Source: Plecoglossus altivelis (taxonomy: Eukaryota; Chordata; Actinopteri; Osmeriformes; Plecoglossidae). Taken from it: a DNA stretch of 64,000 bases. Both the position numbers and the translations under genes were made by a program. Within the stretch, counting starts at the first letter, position 1, and each line of letters begins with the position of its first letter. Location of the stretch: positions 11,089,264 to 11,153,263 of the forward strand of contig BROE01000007.1 in NCBI GenBank assembly GCA_036571765.1, in the 5' to 3' direction. Shown here in pieces: positions 54,424 to 64,000 of this stretch. The notes below the pieces were generated by a model, which was not told where the DNA came from, searched no databases, and saw only the letters and a list, made by a program, of their open reading frames with translations.

Positions 54424-55239
54424 GTCAGAGCGAGCCACCTTCCAAGTCATAACAATTCCAACATGGCCGCCCCATCTGGCCCCTCCCCTTCCATGTCCTC
54501 ACCCAGGCGCTTCCTGGTTCTTTTTGATTTCGACGAGACCATCGTCAATGAGAACAGCGATGATGCCGTTGTGAGGGCAGCACCAGGCCAGCAGCTTCCT
54601 GAATGGTTGAGAGAGTCCTACAGGGAGGGGCACTACAATGAGCACATGCAGCGTGTGCTGGCCTATATGGCTGAACAGGGCGTGTCTGAGGACTCCATCC
54701 GTTCTGAGATTGAAAAGATCCCACCCACACCTGGACTCCTGGCCCTCTTCCAGTACCTCCTCACCCACCAGCAGGACTACGAGATGGTCGTCGTCTCTGA
54801 CGCCAATATGTACTTCATAGAGGCCTGGCTTGAGTACGCTGGGGCGCGTCATCTCTTCCAGAGAATCTTCACCAATCCAGCCAGCTTCAACTCAGAGGGT
54901 GGTTTGATTTTGCTGCCCTTCCACTCCCACTCCTGCCAACGCTGTCCTGAAAACATGTGCAAGCAGGTTATCCTCCAGGACTATCTGGCTCGCCGGCAGC
55001 AAGAGCGCGGCTGCCCCTTTCAGAGGGTGTTTTATGTCGGAGACGGGGCCAACGACATCTGCCCTTCCTTGGCCCTGGGTCCAAAGGACACAGCATTCCC
55101 CAGGAGAGATTTTCCCATGCACAGGTTGCTGGCCCAAATGCAGGAAGCTAAGTCTGCTAGCTTCCATGCAAGTGTTGTGCCCTGGGACAGTGGAGAGGAT
55201 GTGGTGGACTACTTGAAGAAGATAGTGGACAAGAGATGA
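54424..55239 (+). CDS. phospho1: phosphoethanolamine/phosphocholine phosphatase 1 (PHOSPHO1)
   Basis: A HAD-superfamily phosphatase that releases phosphate from phosphocholine and phosphoethanolamine in matrix vesicles, starting skeletal mineralisation. The coding part is one exon, ATG 54463 to TGA 55239, 258 aa. The exon itself seems to begin at 54424 after acceptor TTTTCCTAAG, so 5' UTR exons lie upstream. HAD motif I is FDFDETI, with nucleophile Asp22 and acid/base Asp24. Motif II is in VVSDANMYFI (Ser112). The metal-binding motif is GDGANDICP (193-201). A Cys/His-rich stretch HSHSCQRCPENMCK and a C-terminal DYLKKIV helix match PHOSPHO1. There is no signal peptide. The related PHOSPHO2 is the main alternative, but the CPENMCK and RDFPMHRLL segments favour PHOSPHO1. 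Confidence 0.97.
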   Translation, partial: VRASHLPSHNNSNMAAPSGPSPSMSSPRRFLVLFDFDETIVNENSDDAVVRAAPGQQLPEWLRESYREGHYNEHMQRVLAYMAEQGVSEDSIRSEIEKIPPTPGLLALFQYLLTHQQDYEMVVVSDANMYFIEAWLEYAGARHLFQRIFTNPASFNSEGGLILLPFHSHSCQRCPENMCKQVILQDYLARRQQERGCPFQRVFYVGDGANDICPSLALGPKDTAFPRRDFPMHRLLAQMQEAKSASFHASVVPWDSGEDVVDYLKKIVDKR

Positions 55240-56900
55240 GAGGAGGTGGGAAAGAACAAGAGGAGGAAGAGGGAGAGAGAGAAATGGTAGAAAGAGAAAG
55301 ATGAAAAAGAGTGTTAGCCACATACAACCTGGTCTTGGAGAGCTACAAGTGTGCAGTGTTAATTAAGCTAATACTGAAGAGTCAGCAAAAAAGGCCTTAA
55401 TTACTATTTCATTGGCTGAATACGTTTAAATGGTCTTTGTGCTCATCTGGAATCATTATTTCAGCACAAAGAAAGAAACTGGACATACTATAACATAAAC
55501 AGCTTTACTATAAATTGGTGCTTTTACAATAGTTCTTTCAATGTTTAAGAACTTTTGTTTCTGGACAACTTCAGCTTAGAGTACCATTGAGCATATCGTG
55601 ACTGGATGCCAAGTCTGATGTAACTTAGTGGTAACCTGTACGGTAGGCCAGTTTGGCATTCCAGTAGCTCTCCAGGGCTAGGTCTAGGTGTCACAGTGCT
55701 GGAGGGATGCCCTGTTGACAGCAAACTGCCCCACTTGTACATCACAACACCAGCAGTTCAGCTATCTGATAAAGACCTTGTTGATAAGTTGATGAGTAGA
55801 ATCAGGTGTTCTAGTACTGTCTGGAACAAAAGGCCACACACATAGAGTCCCTCCAGGACAACGCACTATGAACACTAGTATAGGGTGACACTAAGATGGT
55901 GTGACACTGGTACACACACTGGCACGTACACTGACACCTAATATACAGGCTGATTATACAAGGTAACTCACACCGTGTTGAGATGCAGAGTGAATGCTAT
56001 GTACACTTTGCACTGCAGCCCAGTATGCTGTGTACGTAGACCCTTGCACTGTGAGAGCTTTGTGAAACACTTGCAGTATGTCGATCCATACTCTGTTCCT
56101 ATGCTAGATGAATCAATGTGGTCTCTTCAGATATTGAACCATTCTTTCCCTTCCCTGACCTCGGTTCCCATAAACGATATTTTCATAAAAGTTTTTACTT
56201 AAAAATACATTAAACTTCACTTTTCTGCCATGAGAGAAAAGCAATTAATGTAACCCTTGTATTGCGAGGATCTGCATTGGCTCATTTCAGTATTTAAAAG
56301 ATATTGAGGAGTGAACTTTTAATTCAAACTCTGTGCCTACCAAGTATGTTGAATGCTGACAAGCCCTGTGAGAACCCCCCCCCCCCCCCCCCAGGTTTTG
56401 GTTTGAAGAACACGATGTGGCTTGGAGTTTTCATCGACACTTGAACTCATCAATCCATCATACCAAATCCATCCATCCTTACCCATGCTTCCCTAAACTG
56501 ATCAAGATTAAATCAAATGGATGACACGTTGTCATTTAATAGTGACCTTAATGTATTACAACACTTGAAAAGATTATTTCGGAATTCAGACTGGTGATAT
56601 TGATACATTGATCCTGAATCTGAAAGACATCTTGAGTTGTCCTTTCACGTTTTGTTTCTCAGGGAATGGAGAGTATATTTTTAAAGCATGAATTCATTAT
56701 AGCAATAGAAATGGGCATAATTGCATGTTTGCTTATTGGATGATTAGCTGAGGCAAACACTTAGCTACTGAAGATCTCAACGATTTAGTTTTCTATGACA
56801 ACACATGATGTGATTTAATGCGTTTGTGTATAATTGGCTTTGAGTGTTTCCTGCATGGATTACATCCACAGGAATAAACTCTAGACCTCTTTTACATTTG
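55240..56900 (+). other. phospho1: phospho1 3' UTR and flank
   Basis: Non-coding DNA after the phospho1 stop. It begins with a purine-rich (GAGG/GAGA) stretch. AATAAA at 56873-56878 is one candidate poly(A) signal, giving a 3' UTR of about 1.6 kb. A run of 18 C at 56375-56392 interrupts it. Confidence 0.45.
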
Positions 56901-59280
56901 GTTATTCGATCTGTTATTTTAATTCGGAGTTGTGTGCAATAGTGAGATTTACGATGAGTACTTGTGCTCTGGGGGGTTAGTAAAGAAAAGAAGAACGACA
57001 GCTAAATCTTCCCCTAATGGTGCAATAGTCTTTGGCTTAACCCTCTTTAGCTAATATACACAGAAGGACCTTTAACTTTACGGTGTTATAAATGTTGGTG
57101 CATACAGTGTTATGGCCCCATGAATAATCATAATCATAACAAAGGTATTCACAAATGTATTGTTTTACCTTGATCTTGGGTTTTTTTGCGTGCATTGTTC
57201 TGGTTTGGACGAGTGCTACAATGTTTTGTTAAGCGGCAATTACTCTTCTTGCAATACTGAACTGATCCTCTTCACTGTTCTACTTAAAAGAGATTCTATG
57301 CTGTGTTGTTAATGTTCTGGTAAATGTGTATCTACATTGTAAAAAAAAAAAAAGAGATAACGTGTGTCACATATTATTATACCAATAGGAATATAAAGCC
57401 ATTAACTAACTGAGCAGTCGTTTTTCTTCTTTCTATCACTGTCACCTTTATGCAGATGCCTTGATGGTTCCCAAAAAGAAAAAAAATCCCTTATGCTGTT
57501 TCTTAATGTTCATGATTTATTCATTTGACCTCTGAAAAAGCAACACAACTCCCTCAAGTGTTTGTTTGACAAAATCCCATTAAATCTTTTTTCACGTTGA
57601 TCTTTTGACCACAAGATGGCAATACAGAACCAGATTTTTAGATGGATATTAGATAGTGGTAAACCAACAACTTAGTCACCGAGGTGAATAGTCAGACAGG
57701 TAGACAAGGAATTTTAATGAAAATTGGATAGTCAAGCTTATTTCAACTTCTCTTGAATCTTCTGAAATCATAAAGATACTATATTTATATTTACTATAGA
57801 AAACATATCTTCAAAGAGTGAGCATCAAAGAGTACAATTCTTTAAAAGCTCTGTGAAATTTAACAATTTAGACCAAGATTCAAGAGCATACATGCACCAT
57901 ACCTGTCAGCAGCAATACTGCTGATATGAAATTGCAATCTTGTTTTTACTGAGTATGACATGAAATGCCCGCGGCCGCTCAGCAATGCAGATGACGCCTG
58001 GTTCTTGTGTGTCTCTGTGTCACTTTGCGCATTCTGCAGAGCTGAGCGACTGCTGAGCTCAGCTGAGTAATTGATTTGACTCAGCAAGACTGACTCTACA
58101 TCAGACTTCTCTCATTTTCTGTCTTTTTAGATTGTGATAGATCTGTTTATTTATTATGACTGCCCTCTTTTCTTTTGCTCAGATCTGATATAAAGTTATC
58201 CACCATCTATATTATTATTGTTTCTGTTTTAATAAAGTTTCTATCTATCTCAAGCTCTTGATCTTGCTTTTGGTCTCGTCTCCTCCAGGGTATTTTGTCT
58301 TCGGTTGGGGTAGTATTATAAACATGTTAGGCAGTGTAGGACAACCAAAACATAATCGATCTTTCATTCTAAGTGGTATTGATATCACATTCACCATTGA
58401 GAGGGTATGTTCCGCGTCTGGCACTGTCAAAACTTGTGACTAAATTCAATTGCCTGTGACCTCAGAACCGTAATTGAACACGTCAGGAATTTGATCAGTG
58501 TCAAGCAGTCTAAGGCCGATGACAAATCATCAATCCTTCCTTCCTTCGCTATCCCGCTTCTGCAGTATTGCTATTCAGGTCCTGGCATTTTCTTGATCAG
58601 ATATGCCCCTCCCCTTTTGCTATACTACAAAGGAATCCCACTTGTCAAAGCACTTTACAATGCCGACGCCATCTGATGATTGGCTGGTGGGTAACCTATT
58701 GAATTTCCTCCATTCAATTACTCTCTTAGGTGAAAGATAACTCGGTGAAGGAACTTCAGGCTTTTAAGAGGTCACTTTGAATTAAGACTGCGCTTCTACG
58801 CCAAAAGGCCATCAGTCTGATTAGGCTCAAAATGTTTCTCCTTTCTGTGCTCGATTCCTCTTGCAGTCCAATGCTATTATTTAGCCAATGTGCTGTTCTG
58901 GCCAAAGGTGAAGCTAATTGGTTTGGGAGTCACTCCTCTAAGCAATGACAGTCAATTGGCAAACGTGGAAGATAGGAGGGAGACAATATACTATTTTGTC
59001 AGATTTGAAGTAGGCTATAATGTATAGAGGAGTAGGAGGAGATCTAGTTCATTCACTCACCTAATATCTAAATACATCTACAAACTTTCTCAAACTGTTT
59101 TTCCTAACAAACCTGTTTACTAAATTACAATCATTCTCATAAGTCTAAAAAACGGGTCAACGACGTGAGACCAGAAGATGTAACAAGAAACAACAGGAAA
59201 TGTTAAATGAGTAGATAAAGCCGGCTTTCGTTTTTCTGTTTGACAACAGAAGGACATGAGTATAGCATACTTGACGTACA
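56901..59280. other. intergenic DNA
   Basis: AT-rich DNA with no recognised gene. AATAAA at about 58231 is another possible distal phospho1 poly(A) signal. Open frames here are short and unconvincing. Confidence 0.6.
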
Positions 59281-59324
59281 ACTACCATGAGCCTGTCCCC
59301 CTTCCTCTCCCCTCTTTTTTGCCG

Positions 59325-59354
59325 CCTCCTCCTCCTCCTCCTCCTCCTCCTCCC
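59325..59354. repeat. (CTC)n trinucleotide run
   Basis: Ten CTC units just upstream of a promoter-like region. Confidence 0.9.
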
Positions 59355-60086
59355 AACTGTAAAAGGTAGTCAACCCAACAGTATTTCAGTATTTGTCCTC
59401 TAACATTTCTGCAGCTGAAAACGAGGTTAGATGTTGGCGGAGATCATAATGGAGTAGGTTACGTGGAACTCGCTAAAGAAGAAATCGGCATCTTCAGTCA
59501 TAAGATTATCATCTGTTCAGCGATGTAAGTGATGGAAAAAGATTCAGGTTGCTCACGTACGTCTCGTATAGGCTAATGTGTATTCATTGATATTTGAATT
59601 ACAATATGGATATGCAAAAACTGACAAAAGATTTTTTTTAACAAAGTTTGCAATGCCACATGGCATTAAAAGCTCTTTTTAGAAGTTTCGTTAGAATTTA
59701 GCTGCATGTTCACAGTAAAAACCGACGTCCTCGAGCTGTTTTCTGTCCGGTCTGTGTTGCTCACTGTTCACTTACAAGACAACAAAAAAAGTTTTCGTTA
59801 GTTCGAACAGCCTTTCAGGTTTGCGCGCATTTGGATTTGGAAACACACGTCGCACATGTCAACTGAAATAGTTTGAGATTAACGACGGCTAGCTTTCGAT
59901 ACGCATGGACTGTCGCGGGCTAGGTAGCATCCAGCTGTTTTGCTGCTAGCCAGTCAGTCAGCGCTTCACACACGGAACGTGAGCCAGATGTGCGTCGCTG
60001 TGTGGTAGGTAGCTAAGCCAACGTGCCCATTTCTAGGATAAGTAATTGAGCGAAGAAGGTTAGCTACACTGCGAGGAATCCCGCAG
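59355..60086 (+). promoter_or_regulatory. promoter and first exon of an unidentified plus-strand gene
   Basis: A CpG-bearing region (clusters near 59725 and 59820-60000) that ends at a good donor: CCCGCAG followed by GTATGT at 60087. With the exon-like block at 60735-60792 it suggests a 5' UTR exon. No ATG-led frame continues through it. The gene would extend beyond the window. Confidence 0.4.
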
Positions 60087-60734
60087 GTATGTTGTTTGAC
60101 TAGGGCATATCCGAGGAATTTGTTAAATACAATACAAGAATATTGTTTTCCAATTTGAAACTTATATGAATATTTTTGGTAGTGTTTAGTTCACTTCCCA
60201 TCCCTTTCTAGGTATGTTGGTTACTGTAACTAATTAAAGTTAGCTTGCTAGCTCGATGGCAGCGGTTAAGTGGCTAAAGTTACAGTTGCTGAGTCTGGGT
60301 GGAATGAACTTAAATTAGGTTCAATAATTGACGGGAATTGTAGCTTGGCTAAATTATACATTTTTAAAAGCGTTCGTTTCAGCAAGCTTGTTCCATGGTT
60401 TGATTAAACCAAGTAATCATCTCAGTTTGTCGAACATACTTTATTGCAATGCACGCAAGTTTAAGCCTCGAGTCCAAAATCATGCTATCTATGCTGTACA
60501 TGTGCTTCTACCTATTCCTAGTTGTATAGGACAATTATTTACTACGGTATGTGAAACCATCAGATTTGTATATCTTCATCAAACTTAAACTCAGACACTC
60601 AGGGCCATCAACTTGAATATAGAGCAAAATATGTGTTTTCCTGTAGGTCCACTGCGCTCGTTTCATTAAATAGTTTTTAATATCCTTTTCTGTGTTTCTT
60701 TCTCGGACGTAACTGTCTGTTCGCTTGTCTTCAG

Positions 60735-60792
60735 GTCGGTAGTGTGAAGACCAGGACTGACAAGCAAACAAGTGGAACAGAACACAAAACAG
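60735..60792 (+). other. candidate non-coding exon 2 of the downstream gene
   Basis: A pyrimidine tract and acceptor CTTGTCTTCAG end at 60734, and donor GTACAG starts at 60793. The 58-nt block between is not obviously coding and would be 5' UTR. The call rests on splice motifs only. Confidence 0.35.
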
Positions 60793-61688
60793 GTACAGTT
60801 CAGAGTGATAACTTATTGTACAGTGAACGCTTGCGCCTTTCAAGAAAATGAATCAAGAAACTGCATTGGGATCTTGTCATCCAGCCTCATGGATCAAATA
60901 AGTTGTTAAGTGGCTAACATTTGAGTGCCATTGAAAAAAGGGATCTAAAACTCTCCAGAAGTATTTATTTTAGTGGCATATCCTTATAATCGACTATTCC
61001 CAGCAACTTTTAAACTCAATTTATGTTCAAAAGCGACTGATTTATCCACCCAGAAGTAGGCCTATCACAAGCAGAGGAACATGTCTATGTCTGGGGGAAG
61101 GAAAGAGATGTCTTATGTGGGCATTTTGGGTATGGCGTATCTGGCCTAAGTGAATCACTATGACATTTATAATGAAAAAAAACTTCAGCGTTCCTTAGCA
61201 ACATAAATAGCTGTGCTCCCCACCGACATTCGTGCTTGTGTGAACCTCTCACCACCTCATATGTACACTTAACCGCCTCTTAACGTAGACTGTCTCCCCC
61301 CTCTCATAGGTCATGTTTAGATGGAGTCACATTTATGCTATGTATGGTCACGCTGTATGTTTACATGCTGAGAGTGTACCTACCAGCAGGCTTACACAAT
61401 GTCCCGATACTGTGGGCTCTTTATCCTATGCATTCATATTATATGAGCCACTTGTTCAAACCGTTACTTTCGGTTAGGCTTGACTTTATCGATCTACTAA
61501 TGATAGCACGGATAAACGTCTGAGGGTATGTGTGCGTTTGCGTCTGTGTCCATGCGTGGTTCCAGGGGATTGTTTTTGACAGAATGTGAGGCCACCCAGC
61601 CTTACATGGTCATTCATGTGTCATTCCCCATCAGTAAAGGCTAACACCCAAACAACAATTCCCTTCATGCCTCTTTTCCTCCTTGCAG

Positions 61689-61734
61689 CCTGCCCTCCAG
61701 CTGGGTACCAGCCTATCAATCCAGCCCTTGTTCA
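61689..61734 (+). other. candidate non-coding exon 3 of the downstream gene
   Basis: Acceptor TTTTCCTCCTTGCAG ends at 61688 and a GTAAGA donor begins at 61735. The 46 nt between have no clear reading frame. This is weaker than the previous block. Confidence 0.25.
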
Positions 61735-63465
61735 GTAAGAAGGGCTAGATCCCAGCTGGGCCACGCCACTCTATGGAATAAATGCATTAAGTCGTGGTTT
61801 GGGGAGTCACAGGAAGTCAGTGTCAGGGAACCAACTGTCTGAAACAGAACCGAAACCTTGTTTTTCAGACAGCATAATGGTGCTTGAAACTACTCAGGCG
61901 GCCCAGACTGGTGTTCTGCACTAATAGTTTGCCTGAGACTGGTATCTCTTTGGGAAAGTGAGCGTAAGGTCTGGTTTGGGGTTTGACTCTACCTCTAAAA
62001 ATGTTAGAGGTCGTTTCTCTTTCCGAACAATCTTTTGTTCTGATGTCGTTGGTTTTGGTTTGTAACCTGAGTCTTCCTATACAGATTTGGTCAAACAGCC
62101 CAAATCCTGGTCAGGTCCTTTCTTTGGCCCCAGGGGTGTTTACTCACCTGCCAAGTTCCAGCAACGAAGTACAGCTTGCCTAAGAGCTTAATATTAACAG
62201 CAGCTCACATACACACACCCCCCCCCCCTACCAGATTGGCAGGGTGTCAGGATCAGGAAAAGAGCATCACATCAGTCGACAAATTGGGTTGTACTGTAAG
62301 TAAACTGAGGCTTACTGCCTATTAGATATAAATAAGCATGAATGTTTTTGACACAGGCCCCATTATACAATTGTCAGGACCTTGATTGGCACTTTTAGTT
62401 CATTAATGTGGATGTTCACCAAACCCCCAGACAGCCCCTGGATAAGTACACTTTGTCTGAGTCTAGTTACTCTGTAGTCCTCCAGCTAGTCTGGGATTTC
62501 AATGAAAAGTAAAAGATCTTTTCTTTCAAAATCGTAATACTCATGTCTTACTTCTTCGACTAGACAGAACTCGCAATGCACTACAGTTATTCAGTTAGGC
62601 AATTATCATCTTCCTGAATTGTATGCGTCTGATAAATGTTGCTTCTAAAGGGTACCGTAAAGGCCTTGCAGTAGACTGCTGTTTAGAGCGAACAATGAAA
62701 CGAAGGTTGATATTACTATGACAGGAGCAATTGCCAGACCCCCCAAATGTGTTTATACTTGAACCTTACATAAGATAGGTGGACTTTCTTTATTTCATCC
62801 ACTACGAGAGATATTGTAATGTGTTCCTTCTGTCTTTCAGTTATACATTGCTGCCTCCGACTATATGAATATATTTTTAACCTTTTCTCGGCTTTGTTGG
62901 AATTTTGCTGGTGCATGCAAGTTACTTTTTAATGAACACTGACTTTTGGCCCTATTCAATCATAACACAGTAATCATGCTTCTAGGATAAACCTTGTTCT
63001 TGCACCGCAAGAATGTACGCTGATTTTGTATGCTCAACAAAACCCTGCACAGTGTGAATACAAAATAAATGCAACCAAAAACATGTCAAATTTGCTGTCT
63101 CGCTCAGTGAGTGAGAGAACATTTGAGTTTGTCCTGGAAATGTGGTTACAGTTAAGGTAGAGATCTAAAAGGTCGGTGGGTTTGACCTGAAGGAGCATGC
63201 AATACATCAGATTGTGAGACTCACATAGTATCCACTGTCAGGTATAGGTTTACAGTTTCAACCTTTTACTATTGTTAACACTTGCCATACACAGGGGCGT
63301 ACACACTTTGTAAATAACTGTTCTAAATCCAATGTCAAACGATGTTCAGATTGACAGGACTCAGAATCAAAAAGGGAAGAGGTTGAAAGGATCTGAGAGT
63401 ATTGATGCGCTGTGTCGACAGCTCAGCACCTCACCAGGCACCGTCTTTAAGGCCTCGTTCTGCAG
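61735..63465. other. no gene recognised
   Basis: Probably intron of the unidentified downstream gene. A C run (about 62219-62228) after a CA stretch is the only notable element. Confidence 0.5.
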
Positions 63466-63663
63466 ACCTTCCCAAACTGTAAACTGTGCTTCTCCCAGTT
63501 TGAGACCTTCCAAACTGTAAACTGTGCTTCTCCCAGTTTGAGAACTTCCAAACTGTAAACTGTGCTTCTCCCAGTTTGAGACCTTCCAAACTGTAAACTG
63601 TGCTTCTCCTAGCTTAAAACGTTCCCAAACTGTAAACTGTGCTTTTCTCACCTTGAGACCTTC
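63466..63663. repeat. 38-bp minisatellite, five copies
   Basis: Units starting AAACTGTAAACTGTGCTTCT occur at 63474, 63512, 63550, 63588 and about 63627. The middle copies are nearly identical and the last is diverged. Because 38 is not a multiple of 3, the open frame over it on the minus strand cycles through three peptide phases and is not a gene. Confidence 0.92.
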
Positions 63664-64000
63664 AAAGCCAGCCACATACCGCGACAGGCTGCTCTTTCAA
63701 CTCCCAAACCACAAATAGTTACTTTACTGGCGCTCTGGGGAGGTGAAGGCTCCTGGTCTGAGACGGACAGACGGGAGGGAGGGAGGGGTGCCCTGCCTTC
63801 CCTTCGGCGTTTTCACCCGGTGTCCCAGAAGGCAGTGGTGTCCTTGGTATTTGTTGCCCTTTGAAGTTACTTATTTAATGTTGGGAAAATCTAACCAAAT
63901 AGAAACCCATACCAGCCAACCAACAACTTCTCCAGGCTCAGCTCATTCGCTGAAGCCCTCTTTGGACTTGTCAGTATGCCTGTACATACAGTACAGTAGA

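Noticed and set aside
63466..63663. Regular repeats considered as a CRISPR array
   Set aside because: Repeats are directly contiguous with no unique spacers, and the genome is vertebrate; it is a minisatellite.

Overview
This window is vertebrate nuclear DNA, almost certainly from a ray-finned (teleost) fish. Genes are split into short exons with GT-AG introns. Intergenic and intronic DNA is full of CA, GA, TC and poly-G/poly-C simple repeats. There is a tRNA-derived SINE and a palindromic hAT-type MITE. The gene order BRCA1 - RND2 - VAT1 - (IFI35 position) matches the human 17q21 neighbourhood in order and relative orientation. The species cannot be fixed from the sequence alone.

Layout: 1-4213 (+) holds the 3' end of brca1, with three clear exons of the second BRCT repeat at 2758-4213; its upstream exons were not firmly recognised. 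4214-13912 is intergenic. rnd2 runs on the minus strand from 33207 to 13913 in five coding exons, with a 12.8 kb intron 2. About 2 kb of divergent promoter DNA separates it from vat1 (+, 35170-43522, six exons, 444 aa). Tail to tail with vat1 is a minus-strand gene (50684-46568, five coding exons, about 1029 aa). It joins an N-terminal RRM/NID-like module, a long KH-like middle, a cysteine-rich RING-like segment and a Deltex C-terminal domain. It sits where IFI35 lies in mammals, and a consensus ISRE lies beside its apparent non-coding first exon. phospho1 (+) has its whole coding sequence in one exon at 54463-55239. From about 59.3 kb to the end there is probably the 5' untranslated part of another plus-strand gene, with donor and acceptor sites but no coding sequence seen.

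The genes do not form a pathway. brca1 is a DNA-repair tumour suppressor, rnd2 an atypical Rho GTPase of neuronal migration, vat1 a membrane-associated quinone-oxidoreductase-like protein, the Deltex gene a predicted interferon-inducible ubiquitin ligase, and phospho1 a skeletal mineralisation phosphatase. What links most of them is conserved linkage. The most unusual item is the Deltex/RRM gene in the IFI35 slot. Coding coordinates were joined by hand from splice sites, and the reading phases close exactly in rnd2, vat1 and the Deltex gene.
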